In this document: in pieces, positions 51,905 through 60,483 of the stretch
How the letters are laid out: the number at the start of each line of letters is the position of its first letter
How positions within the stretch are numbered: position 1 is the first letter of the stretch
Translations under genes and position numbers: made by a program
Notes under the pieces: model-generated
Databases searched by the model: none
Told to the model about the DNA's origin: nothing
What the model saw: only the letters and a program-made list of their open reading frames with translations
From: JBLWXV01 sp048267245
Lineage (GTDB): Bacteria; Bdellovibrionota; Bacteriovoracia; Bacteriovoracales; Bacteriovoracaceae
Assembly (NCBI GenBank): GCA_048267245.1
Contig: JBLWXV010000001.1
Span: forward strand, 124,001 to 188,000
Direction of reading: 5' to 3'
DNA length: 64,000 nucleotides

Positions 51905-53095
51905 ATGACATTGCTAAACGTATTTTCAAAGCATTTTTCCATTGATGAAGAGATTGAGAGTTATCTCGAGCGCACTCAGAAGAGTCGAAGCTTCATCAAA
52001 CTTGCCGCGGCCACTTCTCGCGAGGAAATCAACAGCAGTGCACGCTACCTCAAGCGCCGCCCCTCACTATTAAATACGCTTATCTTTGCTCGCAGCCTCC
52101 TCAACAGTGGAACTTGGCTTGCCAACAGCGCCTCTAGACTTGTGACTGACCATGTAAGTGCCATTCGCTATCAAAAAGAGCCTAACCATGATGAGCGTAT
52201 TGCACATTACGCCAGTCTCATTCTCAAAGGGGAGTCTGCAAGAATTCCTCCTTCGCTCCTTCCAGAGACACTAGAATTTCTATTTGAAACTCTTGAGCGA
52301 AAGCCAACTTCACCAATTGAGAAATTTGCGCGTGAAGATATTTGCCTAGTTTTAATACCTGGAGTTTTTAACGAAATTTTCTCAACCACGGCTTTTGAGC
52401 GTGGGGCAAAATATCTCAGCGAGCGCTATAAGCTCTCCTATATTTGCCCAACCACTTCAGGAAGAAAGAGCTCTAGTTCCAATGCGAAATCGCTCTATCA
52501 AAGTCTTAAAGCCTATACTGAAATTAATCCCCAAAAGAAACTTTGGCTGCTTGGTTTTTCAAAAGGAGGCATCGATGCCCTTCATTTGATGGCCGAGAAC
52601 CCAGAGTGGTCTAATCAATATATCGCGGGTCTCTCTACTATCGCCTCTCCCATTCAAGGCACCCAAACTCTAAATGAGAAGACTAAGAAACTCATTGATA
52701 AACTCAACAACATCACTGACAAGGTGTTTAGAAGAGAAATCCTTCTATTTTTAAGCGAGTTTCAAGCTTCACTGGCCAAAGAGCAAAGAGATAGTTGGTT
52801 TGAAGACAATTACAATACTCTTCCAGAAAAGCCCTTCTATTCTTCACTTGGACTTTTTTCTGAGTGGTATGAAAGTCATGTTTGGATGATGATGGCAAAG
52901 CTGCTCTTAAAAATCGATGGTCAGAATGATGGGGTAGTCGAGCTTGATCACTCACGCTTTCCGGCGGGTTTTAAGGCCCTCAACATGGGTGCAATAAAGG
53001 GCCATCACCTCATCGGCAATCGCTCTAGTTACTACGCCCAAGAGGCCCTACTTGAATCCATCTATCTCACACTTTGCTCAAGTGGAAAGCTCTAG
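51905..53095 (+). CDS. Alpha/beta-hydrolase-fold protein
   Basis: 396 residues. The C-terminal two-thirds show an alpha/beta hydrolase: strand LVLIPGVFNEIF with the oxyanion-type turn, and the nucleophile elbow LLGFSKGGIDAL (Ser in G-F-S-K-G). A candidate acid lies in DGQNDGVVELD and a late His in GAIKGHHLIG. No signal peptide; the N-terminal 130 residues are helical and unassigned. Lipase or esterase activity on a lipid is possible; substrate unknown. It diverges from mtnP and converges on mglA with a 4-nt overlap. Confidence 0.7.
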   Translation: MTLLNVFSKHFSIDEEIESYLERTQKSRSFIKLAAATSREEINSSARYLKRRPSLLNTLIFARSLLNSGTWLANSASRLVTDHVSAIRYQKEPNHDERIAHYASLILKGESARIPPSLLPETLEFLFETLERKPTSPIEKFAREDICLVLIPGVFNEIFSTTAFERGAKYLSERYKLSYICPTTSGRKSSSSNAKSLYQSLKAYTEINPQKKLWLLGFSKGGIDALHLMAENPEWSNQYIAGLSTIASPIQGTQTLNEKTKKLIDKLNNITDKVFRREILLFLSEFQASLAKEQRDSWFEDNYNTLPEKPFYSSLGLFSEWYESHVWMMMAKLLLKIDGQNDGVVELDHSRFPAGFKALNMGAIKGHHLIGNRSSYYAQEALLESIYLTLCSSGKL

Positions 53096-53682
53096 ATTTC
53101 TCCGCCCTTTAAATTCATAAGAACTAATTTCGAAATCATTTTAAGTGTTTCAAACACACCTTCACCTGTGACGGCAGAAGCTTCAAATGATGGAACGTCG
53201 CCGCTATTGAATTGTCTCTCTAAGTCTGAGACCGGGGCAACATTTGGTAGATCTCTCTTATTCCACTGCATAACCATAGGAATCTTAGAGAAGTCGTAGC
53301 CTTGCTCAATCAGGTTTTTCTTAAGTCCTTCAAGTGATTCACGATTTTCGTCCATGCGCTCAAGCTGGCTATCAGCTACAAAAATAATCCCATCCACACC
53401 GCGAAGAATAAGTTTGCGACTAGCTTCATAGAAGACTTGTCCTGGAACGGTATAGAGGTGAAATCGAGTTTTAAACCCGCGAATTTCTCCTAGCTCAAGA
53501 GGAAGAAAATCAAAGAAGAGAGTTCTCTCGTTTTCAGTGTTCAGGGTAATCATATTGCCCTTAGTATCACCGGCAGTTTTCTTATAGACGTGCTGAATAT
53601 TTGTCGTCTTTCCTCCCATTCCTGGGCCGTAATAGACGATTTTGCAGTTAATTTCTTTAGTATGATAATTTACAAAAGACAT
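53092..53682 (-). CDS. mglA: MglA-type Ras-like GTPase, cell polarity
   Basis: 196 residues, normal MglA length. The P-loop GPGMGGKTT, the switch-2 region YTVPGQVFY (TVPGQ instead of the Ras DTAGQ) and NKRDLP for guanine recognition are all MglA-type. MglA marks the leading pole in Myxococcus gliding and is needed for prey invasion in Bdellovibrio. The neighbouring roadblock gene mglB, 9 nt upstream, encodes its probable GTPase-activating partner. Confidence 0.95.
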   Translation of the reverse strand: MSFVNYHTKEINCKIVYYGPGMGGKTTNIQHVYKKTAGDTKGNMITLNTENERTLFFDFLPLELGEIRGFKTRFHLYTVPGQVFYEASRKLILRGVDGIIFVADSQLERMDENRESLEGLKKNLIEQGYDFSKIPMVMQWNKRDLPNVAPVSDLERQFNSGDVPSFEASAVTGEGVFETLKMISKLVLMNLKGGEI

Positions 53683-53691
53683 TGATATTCC

Positions 53692-54189
53692 TTAGAAGTT
53701 GAAGAGCTGATCAACTTCAGCGTCCGTAAGATCGTTAAATAAGTATTTTTCTTTCGCTTCAATGCTCGCAATCTTGCTTGCTGGCCTAATGGGCTTACTA
53801 TCGAGGTAGCTCTGAAGCCTAGATTGAAGGTCGCGCAAATAATTTTTGAGCGCCCCGGGATTAACAACTTGGTTAAACACGACCCCAACACAGTAGAGTT
53901 CACTACCGTGGTGAATTGGAAGAACGTACACTCCATTAGAGCTCGTATCGTAGCTCAGGCGATAATTTCCAGGTCCTTCATTATTTGAAATGATCGTACT
54001 GAGCGCCTGACTTGCTTGCCACAGCCCCGCTATAAGTGCGCCAATTGAGGTATCACTCTTATCAGAACTCATCGTTCTTTTAAAAATAATATGCCCATCA
54101 GGGCGAGTGATGAAAACATTGAGAGGACCAAATTTGTCCTCAACGTTATTTTGCTTAAAAAATTCTGTAATATTTCCGGGTGCGCTCAC
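53692..54189 (-). CDS. mglB: Roadblock/LC7-domain protein, MglB-like partner of MglA
   Basis: 165 residues with a Roadblock/LC7 fold: FITRPDGHIIFKRT, SIGALIAGLWQASQAL and VYVLPIHHGSELYCVGVVFN. MglB stimulates GTP hydrolysis by MglA and sets the lagging pole. A C-terminal tail of about 45 helical residues is longer than the core fold. It directly precedes mglA and follows recR by 8 nt, so polarity and DNA-repair genes share one transcript. Confidence 0.85.
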   Translation of the reverse strand: MSAPGNITEFFKQNNVEDKFGPLNVFITRPDGHIIFKRTMSSDKSDTSIGALIAGLWQASQALSTIISNNEGPGNYRLSYDTSSNGVYVLPIHHGSELYCVGVVFNQVVNPGALKNYLRDLQSRLQSYLDSKPIRPASKIASIEAKEKYLFNDLTDAEVDQLFNF

Positions 54190-54197
54190 AATAGCTC

Positions 54198-54791
54198 CTA
54201 CATTCGCTTTCTATTTTCCAAGGCTTTGGAAATAGTTTGCGCATCTAAGAATTCAAGAGTTCCCCCCATAGGAATTCCAAATCCAATGCGATCAGTCTCT
54301 ACATCTTCTGGTAGTAAATCCTTTATATAGGAACAAGTTGCATCTCCCTCTACCGATGGATTGAGGGCCAGAATGACAGTCTTCTTGTGATAGTTGCGCA
54401 CGAGTTCGATTAACTTTGGGATTTTCAACTCATCGGGGCCAATGCCCAGAAGGGGGTTAAGCACCCCTCCCAAAATGAAATAGCTACCTTGAAATTGATT
54501 ACTTCTCTCAATTGCAAGACAGTCAGAAAGTGTCTCAACGACACAGAGAACTTCGCTATTAAGTCTCGTCTCGTTATGGCAAATCTCACAGATATCATGA
54601 TCACTCATCATATTGCAGTGATTGCACTCTTTGAGAAAGGCGAGATTTTTTATCGCACTAGAGAGCTCACCAAGCTGAGCGGCTTCCCAAGAGAGTAGGC
54701 CAAGAACATGTCTGGTGGCCGTACGCTCACCGATTCCCGGAATCTTTGAGAGCTGCCCAATTGCTTGCTGAATAGACTTTGGAAGTTCCAA
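54198..54791 (-). CDS. recR: Recombination protein RecR
   Basis: 197 residues. The helix-hairpin-helix LSKIPGIGERTATRHVLGLL is at 13-32, a zinc finger CNHC...CEIC follows, then the Toprim part VVETLSDCLAIE and the C-terminal GIPMGGTLEFLDAQTI. RecR loads RecA with RecF/RecO. Gene order dnaX-ybaB-recR is widely conserved. Confidence 0.96.
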   Translation of the reverse strand: MELPKSIQQAIGQLSKIPGIGERTATRHVLGLLSWEAAQLGELSSAIKNLAFLKECNHCNMMSDHDICEICHNETRLNSEVLCVVETLSDCLAIERSNQFQGSYFILGGVLNPLLGIGPDELKIPKLIELVRNYHKKTVILALNPSVEGDATCSYIKDLLPEDVETDRIGFGIPMGGTLEFLDAQTISKALENRKRM

Positions 54792-54805
54792 CGCTTAATC
54801 CTTTC

Positions 54806-55120
54806 TTAGAAAAGTCCAGGAATGCTGAGTCCACCAGTAACCTTAGACATGGCCTTTGAAACCATATCCTGTGACTCTTTTACCGCTTGATTAACGGCCG
54901 TTTTAACGAGCTCTTCAAGCATCTCAACATCATTGGGATCGACACATTCTTTATTAATAGTAACGGCTAAAATCTCTTGCTTGCCGTTAATTTTTAACTT
55001 AATCATTCCGCCGCCAGAGGATGTCTCTAACTCTCTAGACTCGAGTTCTTTTTGCAGAGTGCTCATCTTTTGTTGCATCTGCTGAGCTTGCTTCATTAGC
55101 TGTCCCATACCTTTAGACAT
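54806..55120 (-). CDS. ybaB: Nucleoid-associated protein, YbaB/EbfC family
   Basis: 104 residues. The N-terminal Met/Gln-rich helix (MKQAQQMQQKMSTLQKEL) is followed by SGGGMIKLKINGKQEILAVTI and VNQAVKESQDMVSKAMSKVTGG, the hallmarks of YbaB. It binds DNA as a dimer. It lies between dnaX and recR, with 7 nt and 14 nt gaps. Confidence 0.95.
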   Translation of the reverse strand: MSKGMGQLMKQAQQMQQKMSTLQKELESRELETSSGGGMIKLKINGKQEILAVTINKECVDPNDVEMLEELVKTAVNQAVKESQDMVSKAMSKVTGGLSIPGLF

Positions 55121-55127
55121 ATAAACC

Positions 55128-56885
55128 TCACTTTTCTTCGTTTAAAACTACTTTATCGACTTTTGTATTAAAGATTGATTCTGCTTCCTTGATTAAAGGA
55201 TTCTGCAAAATACTCTCACGCCTATGATCATCAGCAATTGCCTTTTGTTTAGCCTGTTCATCTGCCATTGATGAAAAGCTCTCTCCCTTTGATATTAATT
55301 CAATCGAGAGTTCAACCTGATCCTGATTAACTTCAAAATAATTTGAAATAGCCGTCATCAAGTTTTTCTTTGATTCAGCTTCGCTTAGGTGATCAAAGAA
55401 CAACTCACTTTGTGGGGCGTAACCAAGGTGTATGACGACTGTTCCGTCTTTATAAACAAATGGACTGATTAAATTTCCTTGCTCAAGGTTAGAGGCCATC
55501 GCAAGTTGGGTAGATTTCAGATAGGAAATGAACCCATCAAAAGTCATCTGTTTAATAACTTTAATCTCACTGATCTCTACTGGAGCGGGCTCAGCCTCGA
55601 TTTCTTGTTTGGGAGTTTCACGAACTGTTATTGCAACTGGTTCTGGTTCTGATGGCCCAACTTCAGGTTCATCTTCTGAGTTGATTTCGGGCTCTTCTTC
55701 CGGCTCTTCTTCGGGCTCTTCTTCGGGCTCAATTGGCCCTGGAGCTTTTACCACTACCTCTAGTTCAGTCTTTTTTTTTTCGGTTGCAGCAGTTGAAGTA
55801 AAAAATTCTCTACGCTTAGTAATTTTTAATAGCGCAACCGAGAGTGCTCTATCGGCAAAGCCAAGCTCCAAAATAAACGTTAAATCGCGAGCTAGCGTTT
55901 CGTATATCCAAATTAATTCCTGTGCCCCCAAATCGCTTGAGGCACCCTTGAGCTCGCTACTTAAATTCTCTTGGTCTGTATCAAGAGACTGCACCACTTC
56001 AAAGAGTCTATCCATTAATGAGAGGGCAAGAGACTCGGCAGATACGTTGAGTGAGTAAATCTCATCGACAACTTCCATGGCCCCCTTTGATTCACCTTTA
56101 AAAATTAATGCGAGCAAATGATCCACAACTTTTTGATTAGTTGTTCCCAAGGCGAGCGCCGTTGTCTCAGCATTGATTACCCTTCCGGCGGATAGACTCA
56201 CAACTTGATCTAAGAGCGAGAGCGTGTCTCGGATAGAGCCCTGACCCGCATTACAGATCTGGGCAATTAGATCTTTTGATTCAAATTGTATTCCCTCTGC
56301 ACTTGCAATCTTTTCAACGTGTGATTGCAAAGCCTTCAGGTTTGCATTTCTAAAGTCAAAGCGCTGGCAGCGCGAGAGGACTGTGCCGAGTAATTTCTTA
56401 GGCTCAGTTGTCGCGAGCAAAAAGACAACGTGTGCGGGCGGCTCTTCGAGAGTTTTAAGAAGGGCATTGAACGCGCTCGTTGAGAGCATGTGCACTTCAT
56501 CGATAATGTAGACTTTGTATTGGCCAGAAGTTGGAAGAAAGCGAACATTCTCAATAAGCTCGCGCACATCCTCCACTTTGTTATTTGAGGCCCCATCAAT
56601 TTCAATGATATTAAGTGAAGAATCATCTTCACTATCCTGGCAACTCGAGCACTGGCCACATGGATTCTGATCGGGAAGTCTAGACTCACATCGAAGTGAC
56701 TTGGCAAAGAGCCTCGCCATCGATGTCTTTCCAATTCCTCTGGTGCCAGAAAAGAGATAGGCGTGCCCCACCTGTGAAGTTTCAAGCGCGTGTTTGAGCG
56801 AGGCCACAATATGTTCCTGGCCTACGACATCTTCAAATTTCTTAGGTCTCCACTTTCGTGCGAGAACTACATAACTCATGAACAC
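55128..56885 (-). CDS. dnaX: DNA polymerase III subunits tau/gamma
   Basis: 585 residues for the full tau form. The clamp-loader ATPase has RPKKFEDVVGQEHIV, Walker A SGTRGIGKTSMARL, the zinc module CESR...CGQCSSC, Walker B YIIDEVHMLS and sensor LATTEPKK. After domain III the chain becomes acidic (EPEEEPEEEPEEEPE), then a tau C-domain. At codons 369-372 the mRNA has a run of ten A followed by G; a -1 shift there reads Asp then stop, giving a gamma-like protein of about 373 residues. ybaB and recR follow and the SRP RNA gene precedes. Confidence 0.97.
   Translation of the reverse strand: MFMSYVVLARKWRPKKFEDVVGQEHIVASLKHALETSQVGHAYLFSGTRGIGKTSMARLFAKSLRCESRLPDQNPCGQCSSCQDSEDDSSLNIIEIDGASNNKVEDVRELIENVRFLPTSGQYKVYIIDEVHMLSTSAFNALLKTLEEPPAHVVFLLATTEPKKLLGTVLSRCQRFDFRNANLKALQSHVEKIASAEGIQFESKDLIAQICNAGQGSIRDTLSLLDQVVSLSAGRVINAETTALALGTTNQKVVDHLLALIFKGESKGAMEVVDEIYSLNVSAESLALSLMDRLFEVVQSLDTDQENLSSELKGASSDLGAQELIWIYETLARDLTFILELGFADRALSVALLKITKRREFFTSTAATEKKKTELEVVVKAPGPIEPEEEPEEEPEEEPEINSEDEPEVGPSEPEPVAITVRETPKQEIEAEPAPVEISEIKVIKQMTFDGFISYLKSTQLAMASNLEQGNLISPFVYKDGTVVIHLGYAPQSELFFDHLSEAESKKNLMTAISNYFEVNQDQVELSIELISKGESFSSMADEQAKQKAIADDHRRESILQNPLIKEAESIFNTKVDKVVLNEEK
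55689..55730 (-). repeat. 12-bp in-frame tandem repeat in dnaX
   Basis: About 3.5 copies of the unit GGGCTCTTCTTC (plus strand; one copy begins CGG), encoding Glu-Glu-Pro-Glu repeats in the tau linker. It lies about 40-80 nt after the slippery run. Copy number may vary between strains. Confidence 0.8.
55765..55780 (-). promoter_or_regulatory. Predicted -1 frameshift/slippage site in dnaX
   Basis: On the minus strand GAA AAA AAA AAG ACT GAA contains A10-G (55780-55770), including the heptamer A AAA AAG used in E. coli dnaX. Shifting -1 gives GAC TGA, that is Asp-stop, at 55770-55765. Shifting +1 also stops within three codons (CTG AAC TAG). Only a weak downstream stem (GGGC...GCCC at 55725-55739) and no upstream Shine-Dalgarno-like enhancer were seen, so transcriptional slippage on A10, as in Thermus, is an alternative. 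Confidence 0.7.
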
Positions 56886-56963
56886 CTGCAGCGCTGAAAG
56901 GTAGCGATCAGTATAAACCGAATAAGATGATATTTAAAAGGAGATGAGGACGTTTTGACGGCA

Positions 56964-57054
56964 GCCGAGCGAGAAACACATCGCGCCAAAAGTTACCGTT
57001 GCTTCGTTCCCGACCTGGCGGAGTTCACCCTGAACACGATTGCTTTCGCCCGAC
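56964..57054 (-). ncRNA. ffs: Signal recognition particle RNA (4.5S, small bacterial type)
   Basis: The minus strand folds as one long hairpin. The outer stem GTCGGGCGA pairs fully with TCGCTCGGC (with two G-U pairs), and the apical part CGCCAGGTCGGGAACGAAGCAACGG carries the Ffh-binding asymmetric loop (CAGG/AGCA) and a GGAA tetraloop. The base pair closing the tetraloop is G-C where most bacteria have C-G, a compensatory swap that supports the fold. Ends are approximate (about 91 nt). It precedes dnaX, the same order as Bacillus scr-dnaX. Confidence 0.88.
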
Positions 57055-57112
57055 TACCTGGCGGCATCATAATGAATGGAGCAGCACTATGTCAAAGACA
57101 ACTGCCCACCAG

Positions 57113-58711
57113 CTACTCGAAGTCTTTTTTCACCAAGTTAATCCCTTGAGAGACTAAGCGGCGCACATGTTTTTGTTTAATGGGTGAGTGCACAAATCGG
57201 TTGAGACTCGCCAGTAAGATCTCCTTGCCATGCGCTGTTAGTCGGTCGGCTTCTAAAAGCACAGCGCGGGCAGTCTTAATAATGTGCGCACTAAAGATAG
57301 GTAGTCCATTGCCATGATCCGTGATGGTCGCCAGCAGCTCTCTCTCGAAACTCACTTGCGCTCCTGGACACCACTCTTTTAGATGCGCTTGCAGGTCACC
57401 TTTTCTAAAGGGCCTATTTCTCCCCAAGAAGCTCGCCATCTGTAGCAGTCCTTGGGCCCATAGGGCCGGATACTTCTCACACTGAACTCTTACAGCATTT
57501 GAAAAGGTGAGGGCGTGAGTGAAGTCGAGCCATCCCACATTTTGAGTGACTGGATTGTGGGTGCTCTGTCCATAACTCGTGTCAAAGGCGAGCATACTGG
57601 CGCCATTGGCAACTAGGAGTTCTTCATAAATGTCCTTCACATCAATATTTTGAGCTAGTTTCGCCACAACCCAGTTATAAAGTTCATTAGTGTTTAAATC
57701 GAGTAGATCTTTATCCGAACAAGTCGCGACTGCCCCGCTTTGAGTGGCCTTAAGACTCTCTTGATATTTTTTAAACTCTGGCAGCAAATCCTCTCTCGTG
57801 GCATAGGCCAGGCTTCGTATTAGCGCCAAGGCCAGAGCGCACTCGAGCTCAACACAATCAAAGTGCCCTGCTACCTCTAGGCTCTTTTGCACATAGATTA
57901 AGCTGTGACCAAAATCATTGTAGTGCTCAAGCGCAATTTTAGTAAAAACTTCCTCTAGGTCTCTTAATCTCAAGCCTTGATTAAACGCTCCGGCAACCAT
58001 GCTCTCGGCCATGGCAACCTGCTCTTCTTCTACGGCCCTTTCCAATTCATTGGCCGAAAAGTTTTTTTCCATCGCGCGCGAGTAGGGATAGACCTGATGC
58101 CTGAGACAATCGAAAGCAATATGATCAATGGCCTCAGTCAGACAAATAATTTTATCTTCAAGCTCAGTTACTTCTTGCGCGAGATTGAGCCAGTCAGCGA
58201 GAGCCGCGTAGGCGTGGGTGGTTCCAAACTCTAGTCTTTCAAATGACCAGAGAACACTCAGTCTCAGGGCATCTTTTGGGTCTAGTCCGTGATAGTGAAG
58301 TCTTGTCAGCTCGCGGGCAAGTCGTCCATATTGTCTCTTATCAAAGGCAACTTTGAGCCCCTCCATAATTTCGACTCGTGTGAGTTCTGGAGATTTATCA
58401 CTTGCATCTACGACGACAGTATTTTCTTTAAGGACAACAGGATAAGTTCGAACGTTGTCTCCCCCCAATAGGCAGGTGCCAGACTTTAAGTCGAACTTCC
58501 AATTGTGCCAATTACAGGTGAGCACACAATTCTTTGCATCGACTCCCCCCTGAGAAAGAGGATAGCCCTCATGTGGACAACGATTGTCTAAGGCGAAGAA
58601 CTTATCCTCTACTTTCATCAGTAAGATCTGTTTTTGCCCCAATTTAAAGACGACACTTTCCCCCTTTGAATTCAATTCTTCAAGGCTTATCTCTTTTCTT
58701 AATTCCATCAT
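57113..58711 (-). CDS. Rieske [2Fe-2S] protein with large unknown C-terminal domain
   Basis: 532 residues. Residues 1-105 are a ferredoxin-type Rieske domain with cluster ligands Cys45/His47 (CPHEG) and Cys66/His69 (CNWH). The remaining about 425 residues are helical and His-rich, for example LHYHGLDPKDAL, HIAFDCLRHQVYPY, EHYNDFGHSLIYV and STHNPVTQNVGWLDFTHAL, and match no enzyme I recognise. The conserved-looking His/Glu positions suggest a metal site, so it may be an oxidoreductase fed by the Rieske cluster. It has no signal peptide. AGGAG precedes the ATG. It is divergent from the MATE gene. Confidence 0.72.
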   Translation of the reverse strand: MMELRKEISLEELNSKGESVVFKLGQKQILLMKVEDKFFALDNRCPHEGYPLSQGGVDAKNCVLTCNWHNWKFDLKSGTCLLGGDNVRTYPVVLKENTVVVDASDKSPELTRVEIMEGLKVAFDKRQYGRLARELTRLHYHGLDPKDALRLSVLWSFERLEFGTTHAYAALADWLNLAQEVTELEDKIICLTEAIDHIAFDCLRHQVYPYSRAMEKNFSANELERAVEEEQVAMAESMVAGAFNQGLRLRDLEEVFTKIALEHYNDFGHSLIYVQKSLEVAGHFDCVELECALALALIRSLAYATREDLLPEFKKYQESLKATQSGAVATCSDKDLLDLNTNELYNWVVAKLAQNIDVKDIYEELLVANGASMLAFDTSYGQSTHNPVTQNVGWLDFTHALTFSNAVRVQCEKYPALWAQGLLQMASFLGRNRPFRKGDLQAHLKEWCPGAQVSFERELLATITDHGNGLPIFSAHIIKTARAVLLEADRLTAHGKEILLASLNRFVHSPIKQKHVRRLVSQGINLVKKDFE

Positions 58712-58856
58712 CTTTCTCCTGGGACTCGAACTTGCTTTTTTTCATCATAAAATAAATTGAGTGATAGGCAAAATAGACTGGTCCTATGGGGGCGGCACTT
58801 GTGTTTCTCGTCTCAGAGGACTATCTTCTGCCTATCTGTAACAAGTTGCGTTCTTC

Positions 58857-60251
58857 ATGTCCCCAATTAGTCCAATTACAAAATCTCTCCTAAAGCTTTC
58901 GATTCCGATCGTACTTGCCAATACTTTGCACTCGGCCTATCAACTCACAGATACCTTCTGGGTCGGGCGACTTGGTGCCGAAGCGGTTGCCGCTGTTTCA
59001 GTTTGTTATCCCATCATTTTCGTGCTGCTCTCAATGGGCCTTGGTTTTACAGTGGCCGGTACGGTGCTAGTATCCCAATACTCGGGAAAGAGAGATCAGA
59101 AAATGATCGACTTTGTCGTTGGTCAAACTTTCTTTGTGATGACTGTCATCTCAATTTTATTCTCGGCCCTTGGCTATTATTTTAGCGATGTAGTGGTGCG
59201 CTCCATGGGTGTCACCGGCGCAGTTGCCGAACAGGCGATTTCCTATCTTGAAATTTCATTTATCGGCCTTTTCTTTATGTATGCCTATCTCACCTTTCAA
59301 AATATTTTAAGAGGTGTAGGCAATGTGAAGACTCCCTTTTACATTGTGCTCATAACTGTCATTTTAAATTTTATTGCCGATCCACTTTTCATTATGGGCT
59401 ATGGCCCCATCCCCGCCATGGGCGTTGAGGGTGCGGCCATCGCAACGATTGCCACTCAAGCGATTGCGGCCATTATTGGAACTTACTTTCTCATAAACGG
59501 AAAACACGGCATCAAACTGCGCGCGCGCAATTTAGTACCCGACTTTAAACAGATTAAACGCATCATCATGCTTGGGACCCCCGCCGGTGCCGAACAGTCT
59601 ACGCGCGGACTCAGCATGACACTTATGACATTTCTCGTAACTGGATTTGGCACCCAAGCAACTGCGGTCTTTGGCATTGGCATTCGCATCCTAAGCTTTG
59701 TAATTATTCCTGCACTAGGCTTCTCACAAGCAACATCAACGCTCGTGGGCCAGAGTATCGGTGCCGGAAATAAGGCGGAGGCCATCGCTATCGGCAAGCG
59801 CTCAGTCACCGTTATCACTCTCTTTCTTACACTCGCAGGCGTGATAATGTTTTTAACTTCAGATTCTATTATTAGAATCTTTGTTCCCGACTCGCCTGAA
59901 GTTATTAGCGAGGGAAGCGAGTTTGTGAGAATCATTGCTCTCACATTTGGCTTCATTGGAATTCAACAAGTCATTAGCGGTGCTTTTAGAGGAGGCGGCA
60001 ACACGACACTTGCCATGCTCCTTGCGATCGTCGCCATGTGGGTCTTTCGCTTTCCCATCGCCTATATTCTTGCCTATCACACCAGCCTAGGCATGGATGG
60101 CATCTGGTGGGCCTTTGCCTCAAGCAACGTTATCGCGGGCATCCTCTCCATCGCAGTCTTTTCGCGCAATAACTGGATTAAGAATCTCGTCGACGACGAA
60201 GAGAAAATCGAAAATAAAGTTATCGATGAAATCATGTCTGAAGAGCTCTAG
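58857..60251 (+). CDS. MATE-family efflux transporter
   Basis: 464 residues with 12 membrane segments in two repeats. MATE signatures include LSIPIVLANTLHSAYQLTDTF (first helix, Pro and Asp/Thr residues), GAEAVAAVS, and in the second half LGTPAGAEQSTRGLS and GFSQATSTLVGQSIGAGN. It exports cationic drugs or metabolites using a Na+ or H+ gradient. No regulator is adjacent and no strong Shine-Dalgarno precedes the ATG. An acidic C-terminal tail of about 25 residues is cytoplasmic. Confidence 0.92.
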   Translation: MSPISPITKSLLKLSIPIVLANTLHSAYQLTDTFWVGRLGAEAVAAVSVCYPIIFVLLSMGLGFTVAGTVLVSQYSGKRDQKMIDFVVGQTFFVMTVISILFSALGYYFSDVVVRSMGVTGAVAEQAISYLEISFIGLFFMYAYLTFQNILRGVGNVKTPFYIVLITVILNFIADPLFIMGYGPIPAMGVEGAAIATIATQAIAAIIGTYFLINGKHGIKLRARNLVPDFKQIKRIIMLGTPAGAEQSTRGLSMTLMTFLVTGFGTQATAVFGIGIRILSFVIIPALGFSQATSTLVGQSIGAGNKAEAIAIGKRSVTVITLFLTLAGVIMFLTSDSIIRIFVPDSPEVISEGSEFVRIIALTFGFIGIQQVISGAFRGGGNTTLAMLLAIVAMWVFRFPIAYILAYHTSLGMDGIWWAFASSNVIAGILSIAVFSRNNWIKNLVDDEEKIENKVIDEIMSEEL

Positions 60252-60260
60252 ACTGAGCTT

Positions 60261-60483
60261 AGCAATTAATTGCTTAATTTAAATTTAATGGTGGAGACCG
60301 TAAGAAAAAAGTCACTGACTTTTTTCTGAAGGCCAGAGGCTTATTGGGAGCTGAGCAATTAATTGCTTAATTTAATTTTAATGGCGGAGACCGTAAGAAA
60401 AAAGTCACTGACTTTTTTCTGAAGGCCAGAGGCTTATTAGGAGCTGAGCAATTAATTGCTTAATTTAATTTTAATGGCGGAGA
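60261..60483 (-). repeat. 93-bp tandem repeats downstream of tRNA-Ser, each with the tRNA 3' end and a terminator-like hairpin
   Basis: Two full 93-bp units (60261-60353 and 60354-60446) and a partial third (60447-60483) that runs into the tRNA gene. Each contains the last 9 nt of the tRNA, 5'-TCTCCGCCA on the minus strand (60475-60483, 60382-60390, 60289-60297; the distal copy has one change). Each full unit also has a perfect inverted repeat AGAAAAAAGTCA/TGACTTTTTTCT (60396-60420 and 60303-60327) and the palindrome AGCAATTAATTGCT. The layout resembles the rtT repeats of E. coli tyrT. Confidence 0.93.

Noticed and set aside
55528..56058. Long plus-strand open frame opposite dnaX, Ser/Gly-rich
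   Set aside because: It is the antisense of the Glu/Pro repeat and dnaX coding region; composition is a mirror of the real gene, and no ribosome-binding site is seen.
59483..59956. 157-codon minus-strand frame inside the MATE gene
   Set aside because: It is antisense to conserved membrane helices, and no start signal is visible.
60261..60483. CRISPR array or insertion-sequence ends for the 93-bp repeats
   Set aside because: The unit is 93 bp with no distinct spacers, contains a tRNA end and a terminator-like hairpin, and there is no transposase or cas gene nearby.
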